From NCBI GenBank assembly GCA_902626045.1, contig CACODU010000008.1:1-34045 (forward strand): DNA of 34,045 nucleotides, given 5' to 3'. The DNA comes from an uncultured Pelagibacteraceae bacterium. Its GTDB lineage: Bacteria > Pseudomonadota > Alphaproteobacteria > Pelagibacterales > Pelagibacteraceae. The position numbers and the translations under genes are program-made. Shown piece by piece: positions 19,667 through 28,046 of this stretch; positions within the stretch are counted from its first letter, which is position 1, and each line of letters begins with the position of its first letter. Below the pieces are notes generated by a model. That model did no database searches, had not been told where the DNA came from, and saw only the letters and a list, made by a program, of their open reading frames with translations.

Positions 19667-21162
19667 TGAGTATAAATATTGGCGGAGGAGAACTAAGAGA
19701 ATTAAAACCTAGAATATTAGTGTTAGGAGTTGGTGGAGCAGGAGGAAATGCTATTAACGCTATGATCGATGCAGGAATGGAAGGTGTTGAATTTGTTGCA
19801 GTAAACACAGATGCTCAAGATTTAAAAATGAGCAAGGCTCATGCAAAAATTCAAATTGGCATGAACTTAACTAAAGGTTTAGGAGCTGGAGCAAAACACG
19901 ATATTGGTCAAGCTGCTGCTGATGAGTCATTAAATGAAATTATAAATTATATGCAGGGCGCTAATATGGTTTTTATTACATCAGGTATGGGTGGAGGAAC
20001 AGGAACTGGGGCCTCACATGTAATAGCAAAAGCAGCTAGAGAATTAAATATTTTGACTGTAGGAGTAACTACTTTACCGTTTTCTTATGAAGGACCTAAG
20101 AGAATGAGAAGTGCAATTATGGGATTAGAGCAATTTAAAAAACATTTAGATACTGTAATTGTTGTACCAAATCAAAATCTTTTCAAAATTGCTAGTGAAA
20201 CTACAACATTAGAAGAGTCATTTAATTTATCTAACAATGTTTTAAAACATGGTGTGCAAAGTGTAACTGATTTAATGGTTAGACCGGGGATGATAAATCT
20301 TGATTTTGCTGATGTTGAAACTGTAATGAGCTCAAAGGGCAAAGCTATGATGGGAACAGGTGAAGCTGAGGGAGAAAATAGAGCGATGTCTGCAACAGAA
20401 ATGGCCCTTAATAATCCACTGATCGATGAATATTCTCTACAAGGCGCTAAAGGATTATTGATAAATATTACAGGTGGAAACGATCTGACGCTTTTCGAGG
20501 TAGATCAGTCCGTAAATAAAATAAGAGCAGAAGTAGATCCTGAGGCTGAAATAATTTTTGGCGCTATAAAAGATGAAAACATGACAGGAAAAATTAGAGT
20601 TTCTATAGTTGCTACTGCTCTTGATGGATATAAAACTGAGGATAAAACTGTACTCAACATGGTCTCTCGTATTCAAAATAGAAATACGGGTTACTCTGAA
20701 AATCTATTTTCTCAAAATTCTAGAGTAGAAAATAATACGCTAAATTCAATTGAAGGAGCCACGGCCCTTAAATTGGACGAAAGCTATCAACTTGATGAAG
20801 AGGAATATAATCGTTCTACCAACAACATTGAAAATTTGTCCGAAAGTGAAAGTTTAATGAAGAAACAAAATAATTCTAATTTGACTTCAAATGATTTGCC
20901 ATCTGGTTTATCTATTGAAAGTGCATCTTATATGGAACATAATAATCTAGTGGAAAATGAGAGCAATCCATCTTTATCTGAAGACAATGAAGAATATACT
21001 CCAAAGCTATTTTCTGATTCACGAAACTATGAAACTGAAGAAAAAAACTTTGAAGAAACTCTTGATCAAGAAAAAATAGAAAAAGAACAATTATTTGATC
21101 AAGAAATAAACGAGGAAGATGATTTTGAAATTCCTGCGTTTTTAAGAAAACAAAAATTTTAA
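19666..21162 (+). CDS. ftsZ: Cell division GTPase FtsZ
   Basis: FtsZ polymerises at midcell to build the division ring. The 498-residue product has the nucleotide-binding start RILVLGVGGAGGNAINAM, the tubulin signature GGGTGTG (109-115), the catalytic loop Asp213 and Asp216 in NLDFADV, and a C-terminal domain to about residue 320. A long acidic, Asn/Ser/Glu-rich linker of about 165 residues follows, ending in the conserved tail EIPAFLRKQ that binds FtsA or other partners. This is a bona fide FtsZ and not a tubulin-like paralogue. GGAG precedes the start, and the ATG overlaps the mraZ stop. The position between mraZ and rsmH is unusual, since ftsZ normally ends the dcw cluster. Confidence 0.98.
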   Translation: MSINIGGGELRELKPRILVLGVGGAGGNAINAMIDAGMEGVEFVAVNTDAQDLKMSKAHAKIQIGMNLTKGLGAGAKHDIGQAAADESLNEIINYMQGANMVFITSGMGGGTGTGASHVIAKAARELNILTVGVTTLPFSYEGPKRMRSAIMGLEQFKKHLDTVIVVPNQNLFKIASETTTLEESFNLSNNVLKHGVQSVTDLMVRPGMINLDFADVETVMSSKGKAMMGTGEAEGENRAMSATEMALNNPLIDEYSLQGAKGLLINITGGNDLTLFEVDQSVNKIRAEVDPEAEIIFGAIKDENMTGKIRVSIVATALDGYKTEDKTVLNMVSRIQNRNTGYSENLFSQNSRVENNTLNSIEGATALKLDESYQLDEEEYNRSTNNIENLSESESLMKKQNNSNLTSNDLPSGLSIESASYMEHNNLVENESNPSLSEDNEEYTPKLFSDSRNYETEEKNFEETLDQEKIEKEQLFDQEINEEDDFEIPAFLRKQKF

Positions 21163-21180
21163 TGACTCAATTTTGGTCTG

Positions 21181-22194
21181 ATGAACAATCAAAAAACATC
21201 ACTGGAATACTCCCATTTTCCAGTGATGTTGAATGAAGTTTTAAAAATATCTCTACCGGAGTCCAAAAAAAAAATTATCGATTGTACATTCGGCGGGGGA
21301 GGGTATTCTAAAGAAATTTTAAAGTTTCCAAATACTATAGTTCAAGCAATTGATAGAGACAAGAAAGCATTATTTTTAGCCAAACAACTTGAAAAAAAAT
21401 TTCCTCAAAGATTTAAATTTTATCAAATAAAGTTCAGTCAATTGAATACAATTTCAAATGATAAAGTCGATACTATTATTTTTGACTTAGGTTTATCCTC
21501 TATTCAATTAAATGACCTTGACAGGGGTTTTTCTTTTAATTCAAAAGAAAAATTAAACATGGAAATGGGCCTAAATAAAATATCTGTTTTTGAGGCAATA
21601 AATAATTTAAGTGAGACAGATCTAAAATTAGTAATAAAATTTTTAGGTGATGAAAAAGAAGCTTCAAGAATTGCAAAAAATATTATTATATATCGTAAGG
21701 AAAAAAAAATCACTCATACAGCTGAACTTGTAAAAATAATTGAAAAAAGTAAAAAAAATTTCTTTTCAAATAAGATAAACCCATGTACAAAAACTTTTCA
21801 AGCACTCCGGATTTTCGTCAATAAAGAAATTACAGAACTGATTAATGGAATTATCAATGCAACAAAAAAACTCAAACCTGGTGGAAAAATTTTAGTTGTA
21901 AGCTTTCATTCATTAGAAGATAGAATAGTAAAATATTTTTTTACAAACTTTTCTAAAAACAAATCCAGACCATCAAGATATCTTCCTGAAAATAAAATTT
22001 TAGATACAAACTTATTTGATGATTACAAAAATAGCGTGTTAAGACCATCAAAAAAAGAATTAAAAATAAATATTAGATCAAGATCAGCTAAATTAAGATA
22101 CGCAGTAAGAAGCAATAATAAATTCAAATATCCGAATGAATTAGTTAAAAAATTTGAAAACTATTTAAATCTAGAGGCAATAAATGTTAAATAA
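21181..22194 (+). CDS. rsmH: 16S rRNA (cytosine-1402-N4)-methyltransferase
   Basis: RsmH (MraW) methylates N4 of C1402 in the 16S rRNA decoding centre. The 337-residue product has HFPVMLNEVL at the N-terminus, the SAM-binding loop DCTFGGGGYSKEIL, FDLGLSSIQLNDLDRGFSF, FQALRIFVNKE and the signature VVSFHSLEDRIVKYFF, ending with RSRSAKLRYAVR. The ATG at 21181 is 18 bases after the ftsZ stop with no clear Shine-Dalgarno sequence. Codons 5-17 lie inside a perfect 13-bp hairpin (21195-21230) that could limit translation. Its last codons overlap ftsL by 11 bases. Confidence 0.97.
   Translation: MNNQKTSLEYSHFPVMLNEVLKISLPESKKKIIDCTFGGGGYSKEILKFPNTIVQAIDRDKKALFLAKQLEKKFPQRFKFYQIKFSQLNTISNDKVDTIIFDLGLSSIQLNDLDRGFSFNSKEKLNMEMGLNKISVFEAINNLSETDLKLVIKFLGDEKEASRIAKNIIIYRKEKKITHTAELVKIIEKSKKNFFSNKINPCTKTFQALRIFVNKEITELINGIINATKKLKPGGKILVVSFHSLEDRIVKYFFTNFSKNKSRPSRYLPENKILDTNLFDDYKNSVLRPSKKELKINIRSRSAKLRYAVRSNNKFKYPNELVKKFENYLNLEAINVK
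21195..21230 (-). terminator. Perfect 13-bp hairpin in the rsmH start, terminator-like on the minus strand
   Basis: AACATCACTGGAA (21195-21207) and TTCCAGTGATGTT (21218-21230) are exact reverse complements around a 10-base loop. On the minus strand the stem runs into six T's (21196-21191), the layout of an intrinsic terminator for antisense transcription towards ftsZ. On the plus strand no U-run follows directly, so there it is more likely an mRNA stem that could protect the ftsZ 3' end or slow rsmH translation. The repeat is seen directly; its role is inference. Confidence 0.5.
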
Positions 22195-22522
22195 AAAAAT
22201 TATAATTTACTCAGTTATATTTGTAACATTATTAATCATTACCTCTACAATTAAAAATAAGACACGAATTATAGAGAAAAAAATTTCAAATCTAAGTAAA
22301 CAAGTTTGGATTAAAAAAAAAGATCTTAACGAAACTCAATTAGATTTTTATTATTTATCAACTCCACTAGAAATTGAAAAAAAATTAATTATTATTGGAT
22401 TTGAAAATTATCAACCAATTATTCATTCTAAAATATTTTTTGATATTTCTAATTTTACTTCAATTAACGATAAAATTACTAATCTTAAAGGATCAAATGA
22501 AAAAGAAATCAAAAAAAAATAG
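22184..22522 (+). CDS. ftsL: FtsL-like cell division protein
   Basis: The 112-residue product has a very short cytoplasmic start, one membrane segment (about residues 5-22, IIIYSVIFVTLLIITS) and a charged, helix-forming, coiled-coil-like stretch (TRIIEKKISNLSKQVWIKKKDLNE), followed by PLEIEKKLIIIGFENYQPI. FtsL sequences are poorly conserved, so the call rests on this topology and on position between rsmH and ftsI. FtsL forms the FtsQLB complex that activates the FtsWI septal synthase. It overlaps rsmH by 11 bases and ftsI by 26 bases. Confidence 0.8.
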   Translation: MLNKKIIIYSVIFVTLLIITSTIKNKTRIIEKKISNLSKQVWIKKKDLNETQLDFYYLSTPLEIEKKLIIIGFENYQPIIHSKIFFDISNFTSINDKITNLKGSNEKEIKKK

Positions 22523-24218
22523 CAATATAAATCAAAAAAGTTTTTATTTTGAGGATTACTTGGAAACTAATAGAAAAAATGAGTCTTTAAAAAAATCAAA
22601 TAATTTTCAAGATAGAATTTATATATTATTTTTTTTCTTTTTTTCTTTAATCTTAATTTTTTCTATTAAAATTTCACATGTATCTCTTAATAAAAAAGAT
22701 TTGTACTTTGAGGAAAAACAAACTTCACAATTTTCTCTAATTAGAAGAGATATTGTTGATAGAAATGATGTAATTATTTCTAGAAATGTAAATACTTTTC
22801 ATGCAGCCATTGATCCAAAATTAGTAAAAGATAAAAAAAATTTATTACTTAAATTAAGAATAAATTTTCCAGAGCTTCCCATCAAGGAGATAGAAAAAAA
22901 GTTAAGTGAGAAAAAATACTTTCGAATAAAAAAAAGGATAGATCAAATTGAAAAAGATAAATTCTGGTCTCTTGGAGAAAAAGCGATAAAATTTGAACCT
23001 TTTCAAGCAAGAATGTACACTCATGGAGATTTATTTAGTCATATAGTCGGTCAAGTTGATTACGATAACTTCGGTATTTCTGGGGTCGAAAAATATTTAG
23101 ATAGAGAGCTAAAAGATAAAAATAATTTAGGTAAACCTTTAAAACTTACTTTAGATAGCAATGTTCAGTACATAATAAAGAAAGAATTAGATAAAGGGAT
23201 CAAAACTTTTGATGCTACGGGCGGTGCAGCTCTTTTGATGAATGTAAATAACGGTGATATCATATCTTTAGTTTCATTACCCAATTATAATATAAATCAA
23301 AGATCGACAATAAAAGATGATAATTTTATAAACAAGATCACTAAAGGCGTGTATGAACTTGGTTCAATTTTTAAAACCTTCACAGTAGCAATAGCCTTAG
23401 AAAATGAACTTGTTGATACAGATACAATTATAAAGGAAATACCAAAAAAAATAAAATGCTCTATTCACGAAATTACAGATATAAAAGAGCATCCAAAAGA
23501 TTTATCTGTAGAAGATATATTGGTCAGATCTTCCAATGTTGGATCTGTAGTTCTAGCGAGAAAAATTGGAACGGAAAAATATAATGAATTTATCAAAAAA
23601 ACAAAACTTACTATCAGTCCTGAAATTGAATTAGAAGAAAAAGGAGATCCTCACCAATTGAAGTGGAATAAATGTAAATTAGAAACAATTTCATTTGGTC
23701 ATGGAATCACTACTACTCCTTTGCAAGCCACAGCTTTATATGCCGCAATAAGTAACGGTGGCAATTTAATCAAACCAAGTTTAATTAAGAATAGAAAAAT
23801 AGAGAAATCAGAAAAAATAATTTCCAAAGATACAAGTGATAAATTAAGTAAAATTTTAAGAAAAGTTGTTAGCAGTCATGATGGTACAGCAAGTTTGGCT
23901 GATATAGACGGGTATTATGTTGGAGGAAAAACTGGAACAGCGGAAAGCTACGGTAGTAAAAAAAACAGAATAAATTCATTTATGTCTATATTTCCGTCTA
24001 ATAAACCAAATTATACTTTATTTATAATGTTAGAAAATCCAAAAATTAATAAAGACTTAATTTATGATTATCGAGGTATCAAGACTAAAGCACCTTACAA
24101 TACATCTGGATGGAATTCTGTTTACGTCGCTGGCAAAATAATAGAAAAAATTGGGCCAATTTTAGCCATAAATAATGAAGAGTTTACAGATCTGTATGTT
24201 GCTGAAAAATTTAATTAA
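22497..24218 (+). CDS. ftsI: Septal peptidoglycan transpeptidase FtsI (PBP3)
   Basis: FtsI cross-links septal peptidoglycan together with FtsW. I start it at the ATG at 22497 (573 residues), preceded by AAAGGA at good spacing. A longer reading from 22395 would run through most of the ftsL coding end and add a second hydrophobic stretch not seen in the family. There is one membrane segment (about 41-60), the non-catalytic domain (RRDIVDRND, then GQVDYDNFGISGVEKYLD), and the transpeptidase domain with Ser290-x-x-Lys293 (GSIFKTFT), Ser345-Ser-Asn347 and Lys478-Thr-Gly-Thr. It overlaps ftsL by 26 bases and the murE-murF gene by 23 bases. Confidence 0.95.
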   Translation: MKKKSKKNSNINQKSFYFEDYLETNRKNESLKKSNNFQDRIYILFFFFFSLILIFSIKISHVSLNKKDLYFEEKQTSQFSLIRRDIVDRNDVIISRNVNTFHAAIDPKLVKDKKNLLLKLRINFPELPIKEIEKKLSEKKYFRIKKRIDQIEKDKFWSLGEKAIKFEPFQARMYTHGDLFSHIVGQVDYDNFGISGVEKYLDRELKDKNNLGKPLKLTLDSNVQYIIKKELDKGIKTFDATGGAALLMNVNNGDIISLVSLPNYNINQRSTIKDDNFINKITKGVYELGSIFKTFTVAIALENELVDTDTIIKEIPKKIKCSIHEITDIKEHPKDLSVEDILVRSSNVGSVVLARKIGTEKYNEFIKKTKLTISPEIELEEKGDPHQLKWNKCKLETISFGHGITTTPLQATALYAAISNGGNLIKPSLIKNRKIEKSEKIISKDTSDKLSKILRKVVSSHDGTASLADIDGYYVGGKTGTAESYGSKKNRINSFMSIFPSNKPNYTLFIMLENPKINKDLIYDYRGIKTKAPYNTSGWNSVYVAGKIIEKIGPILAINNEEFTDLYVAEKFN

Positions 24219-26958
24219 TAATATTTCTAAAAGTAAAGAAAATCTTCTTATTTCTGGACTTTCATCAAATAGTAAAAATATTAAAAAAAATTTCATTTTT
24301 TTTGCAATTAGAGGCAATAAAAATAATGGAGAAAAATTTATAAAAGAAGCTATAAACAAAGGGTCTTCTGTAATTGTTTGTTCTAAAAAATGTAAATTTA
24401 AAAGTAAAAAGGTGTTAATAATTAAAACTAAAAACATAAGACATTTTTTAAGTCTGACAGCTTCAAAATTTTACAAGTTACAACCTAAAAATATAATTGC
24501 CGTAACCGGCACAAATGGAAAAACATCAGTAGCCGACTTGTTCTATCAAATTTTAAGGATTAACAGAAAACCTGTTGCATCAATCGGAACCTTTGGAATT
24601 AAGTATAATGGCAAAATTATTAAAACTAATCTTACCTCTCCGGATACTATCGCCTTGCACAAAAATTTGCATTTATTAAAAAAGAAAAACATTAATAATG
24701 TAATTATTGAGTCTTCAAGCCATGGATTAGATCAAAAAAGATTACATCATATAAACTTTAAGGGAGGAATTTTTACAAATTTTAGCCAAGATCATCTAGA
24801 TTATCATAAGACAATGAAAAATTACCTTAATGCAAAATTAACACTATTTAGAAAAATTCTTAAAAAAAGAGCTACAGTTATATCTGATAAAAAAATTGAA
24901 CCATTTTTATCTATTAAAAAAATTTCCAAAAAGAAAAATTTAAGGCTAATTGATATTAGTAAAGAATTAGAAAAAATTAAAAGTATTGCAAAGGGGTCCG
25001 CAAGCGAATTTGAAATTACAAATTTAGCTATGGCGATAAAAGCAACAAAATTATGCGGGTTAAAAGAAAAATTAGCTTATAAAGCTATTAAAAGAATTAA
25101 AGATGTAAATGGAAGAATAGAGTTTGTAAAAAAATATCCAAATAATATAAAAGTATTTGTTGACTATGCTCATACACCTGATGCTTTAAATAAGACGATT
25201 GCGTCTTTAAAGAATAGATATGGAAATAATATTTCTTTAGTTTTTGGATGTGGAGGTGAAAGAGATAAAAAAAAAAGACCATTGATGGCAAAAATAGCAA
25301 ATAATAATTGTAAGAAAATTTATGTCACTGATGATAATCCAAGAAAAGAAAATCCTCAAAAAATAAGGTATGAACTTTTAAGACATATATCTAGAAATAA
25401 AGTTTTCGAAACAAGCAACAGGGCATTAGCTATAAAAAAGGCAATTAAAAATGCGCACCCTCATGAAACAATATTAATAGCTGGCAAAGGTCATGAGGAG
25501 AAACAAATTTATAAAAATAAGATATATTATGCCTCTGATAAAAAAATTATTAAAAAAATTAATTTTAAAACTAAAATCCTTACAAAAAAATATCAAAATT
25601 TTTTTCAAAATAGATTAATACTTGAAAATATCTTAGGAAAAATTCATCAAGTAAATTTTAACGGTTTATCAATCGATACAAGAAAATTTAAAAGGGATAA
25701 TTTATTTTTAGCTATTAAAGGAAAAAAAAACGATGGAAGTAAATTCATTAATAAAGCACTTAAAAAAGGGGCAGGATGTATACTTTCCTCTTCAATACCA
25801 AAAAAATATAACAGAAAAATTATAAAAATTAATAATACAATTTCTTTTTTGAATAATTTTGCTAAAACAAAAAGGGAATATACTTCAGCTAAGATTATAG
25901 CAATCACTGGAAGTGCTGGAAAAACTTCATTAAAAAATTTAATTCAAGAATTATTACAAAACTTTGGAAAAACCTATTCGTCACCTAAATCTTTCAATAA
26001 TCATTTAGGGGTTCCAATAAGTATTTCAAATTTAAGTGTCGATGATAAGTTTGGTGTATTTGAGGTAGGAATGAGTAAAGCAGGAGAAATAAAAGATTTA
26101 ACCAAATTAATAAAACCTCATATTGGAGTAATTACAAATATTGGTGAGGCTCATTTAGAAAATTTTAAAGATATTCGGGGTATTGCAAAAGCAAAATCAG
26201 AGATTATTGAAAATATTAAAAGTGGAGGAACAGTTATATTAAATCGAGACGATAAGTTTTTTTATTTTTTAAGTAAAAAAGCAAAAAAATATAATCTAAA
26301 AGTGACAACTTTTGGCAAACATAAAAGAGCTGATATTCATTTAAAAAATGCTATTAAAAAAGGGAATAAGTCAGAGGTCTTAATTAAAATTAATGATCAA
26401 TCTTTAAGTTTAACAGTTAATGATTTAAATATTTACAACGTATTATCTTCAATAGCAGTTTTAAAAGAATTAGGACTAAATACTTTAAAACTTAAATCAA
26501 AATTTAAATACTTAGAGTCACCTGAAGGAAGAGGAAAAAAATACTCTATTTCTAGATATAAGAAGAAGTTCAAATTGATAGATGAAAGTTACAATGCTAA
26601 TCCATTATCTGTAAAAAATGCAATTAAAAAGCTTAATCTAATAAAAAAAGAAAAATTTAAAAAATACTTAATTCTTGGTGATATGCTTGAATTAGGTTCT
26701 AAATCAGAAAAATATCATAAAGAACTTTCTAAAGTTATTAACAATTCTGATATTGATAAAGTATTCGTCAAAGGAAAAAACACACTATTCACATATAAAC
26801 ATCTTTATAAGGATAAAAGAGGAAATATTTTGCAAAATATCGATGATATAGATTTTAGCTTAAGCAAAATGATAGCAAGTAATGATTATTTAATGATCAA
26901 AGGCTCTAATGCAACCGGACTTAATGATTTTAGTAAAAAAATGATCAAGGGGATATAA
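24196..26958 (+). CDS. murE-murF: Fused MurE-MurF ligase
   Basis: One uninterrupted 920-residue frame covers two consecutive Mur ligases. MurE (about 1-455) adds meso-diaminopimelate: ATP loop TGTNGKT from 104, SSSHGLDQKRL, DYAHTPDAL, FGCGGERDKKKRPLM and the DAP-selecting DNPR at 380-383. MurF (about 465-920) adds D-Ala-D-Ala: SIDTRKFKRDNLFLAIKG, ATP loop TGSAGKTSLKN from 571, SFNNHLGVPIS, EVGMSKAGEI, NIGEAHLENF, DESYNANPLS and LGDMLELG. I use ATG 24196 because residues from there match the usual MurE start; the ATG at 24175 would add seven residues deeper into ftsI. The MurE middle domain is about 20 residues shorter than in E. coli. mraY follows with no gap. Confidence 0.95.
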   Translation: MLLKNLINNISKSKENLLISGLSSNSKNIKKNFIFFAIRGNKNNGEKFIKEAINKGSSVIVCSKKCKFKSKKVLIIKTKNIRHFLSLTASKFYKLQPKNIIAVTGTNGKTSVADLFYQILRINRKPVASIGTFGIKYNGKIIKTNLTSPDTIALHKNLHLLKKKNINNVIIESSSHGLDQKRLHHINFKGGIFTNFSQDHLDYHKTMKNYLNAKLTLFRKILKKRATVISDKKIEPFLSIKKISKKKNLRLIDISKELEKIKSIAKGSASEFEITNLAMAIKATKLCGLKEKLAYKAIKRIKDVNGRIEFVKKYPNNIKVFVDYAHTPDALNKTIASLKNRYGNNISLVFGCGGERDKKKRPLMAKIANNNCKKIYVTDDNPRKENPQKIRYELLRHISRNKVFETSNRALAIKKAIKNAHPHETILIAGKGHEEKQIYKNKIYYASDKKIIKKINFKTKILTKKYQNFFQNRLILENILGKIHQVNFNGLSIDTRKFKRDNLFLAIKGKKNDGSKFINKALKKGAGCILSSSIPKKYNRKIIKINNTISFLNNFAKTKREYTSAKIIAITGSAGKTSLKNLIQELLQNFGKTYSSPKSFNNHLGVPISISNLSVDDKFGVFEVGMSKAGEIKDLTKLIKPHIGVITNIGEAHLENFKDIRGIAKAKSEIIENIKSGGTVILNRDDKFFYFLSKKAKKYNLKVTTFGKHKRADIHLKNAIKKGNKSEVLIKINDQSLSLTVNDLNIYNVLSSIAVLKELGLNTLKLKSKFKYLESPEGRGKKYSISRYKKKFKLIDESYNANPLSVKNAIKKLNLIKKEKFKKYLILGDMLELGSKSEKYHKELSKVINNSDIDKVFVKGKNTLFTYKHLYKDKRGNILQNIDDIDFSLSKMIASNDYLMIKGSNATGLNDFSKKMIKGI

Positions 26959-28044
26959 ATGCTATTTAGTTTTTTAACATCATTAATTGATCAATACTCA
27001 TTTCTAAATGTTTTTAAATACTTAACATTTAGAACTGGCTTATCTGTAGTTACATCTTTAGTAGTCGTATTTATTATTGGAGGTCCGCTAATTAAATTAT
27101 TTTCAGAAAAAATGATAACTGGACCAATTAGACAAGATGGACCAATTGATCACATTATAAAAAAGTCTGGCACACCTACCATGGGCGGAGTAATTATTAT
27201 AATTGGTATTATATCAAGCACACTACTTTGGGCAGATTTGAGTAATATTTATGTTTGGAGCTTAATCTTTGTGTCATTATCTTTAGGTATTCTTGGACTG
27301 ATAGACGATATTCTTAAAATAAAACATAAAAATTCTAGTGGACTTAAATCAAGATATAAATTTCTTGGTCAAATAATTATCGGAGTATTAACTTTAATAA
27401 TTTTGATAAAATATTCTAACCACCAATATTTATACAATCTCTATTTCCCTTTTTTTAAAAATTTGATTTGGCATATGGGATTATTTTTTGTTCCTTTTGG
27501 ATTATTCGTAATTATTGGAGCTTCTAACGCAGTAAATTTAACAGATGGTTTAGACGGTTTAGCAACAGTGCCAGTAATGCTTGTTGCTCTTTCGTTCACA
27601 CTTATTTCTTATGTAGTAGGTAACACAATTTTTTCTGAGTATTTACAGATTCAATATATTCCAAATGTAGGTGAACTATCTATCTTTTGTGGATCCGTTG
27701 TTGGAGCTTGTTTAGGCTTTCTTTGGTATAACGCTCCACCGGCAAAGATTTTTATGGGCGACACTGGATCTCTTTCGTTAGGAGGTTCACTAGCTGCAAT
27801 TGCAATTATAGTTAAACACGAAATAGTACTTGCTATAATTGGTGGTCTATTTGTACTAGAAACTGTTTCTGTAATTATTCAGGTAGCCTCATTTAAATTA
27901 ACAGGTAAAAGAATTTTTAAAATGGCTCCAATTCACCATCATTTTGAAAAAAAGGGATGGGCCGAGTCAACTATTGTAATTCGATTTTGGATAATAGCCA
28001 TCATTTTAGCATTGATAGGCTTAGCAACACTAAAGTTAAGGTAA
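26959..28044 (+). CDS. mraY: Phospho-N-acetylmuramoyl-pentapeptide transferase
   Basis: MraY moves phospho-MurNAc-pentapeptide from UDP to undecaprenyl phosphate, making lipid I at the inner membrane. The 361-residue, strongly hydrophobic protein has about ten membrane helices and the family motifs DGPIDHIIKKSGTPTMGG, LGLIDDILK, NAVNLTDGLDGLA, FMGDTGSLSLGG and APIHHHFEKKGW with the HHH loop. Its ATG follows the murE-murF stop directly, and murD begins two bases after its own stop. Confidence 0.98.
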   Translation: MLFSFLTSLIDQYSFLNVFKYLTFRTGLSVVTSLVVVFIIGGPLIKLFSEKMITGPIRQDGPIDHIIKKSGTPTMGGVIIIIGIISSTLLWADLSNIYVWSLIFVSLSLGILGLIDDILKIKHKNSSGLKSRYKFLGQIIIGVLTLIILIKYSNHQYLYNLYFPFFKNLIWHMGLFFVPFGLFVIIGASNAVNLTDGLDGLATVPVMLVALSFTLISYVVGNTIFSEYLQIQYIPNVGELSIFCGSVVGACLGFLWYNAPPAKIFMGDTGSLSLGGSLAAIAIIVKHEIVLAIIGGLFVLETVSVIIQVASFKLTGKRIFKMAPIHHHFEKKGWAESTIVIRFWIIAIILALIGLATLKLR

Positions 28045-28046
28045 AC

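Noticed and set aside
22395-22496. Longer N-terminus for FtsI starting at 22395
   Set aside because: This part lies entirely inside ftsL in another frame and would add a second hydrophobic segment. The ATG at 22497 has AAAGGA upstream and fits the family.
24162-24437. Minus-strand open frame opposite the start of the MurE-MurF gene (also others such as 25647-25907 and 29505-like shadows)
   Set aside because: It is hydrophobic and leucine/phenylalanine-rich only because it mirrors AAA-rich lysine codons of the real gene. It has no recognisable domain and no start signal.
27957-28046. Longer N-terminus for MurD starting inside mraY
   Set aside because: It has no similarity to MurD. The ATG at 28047, two bases after the mraY stop, matches the family start.
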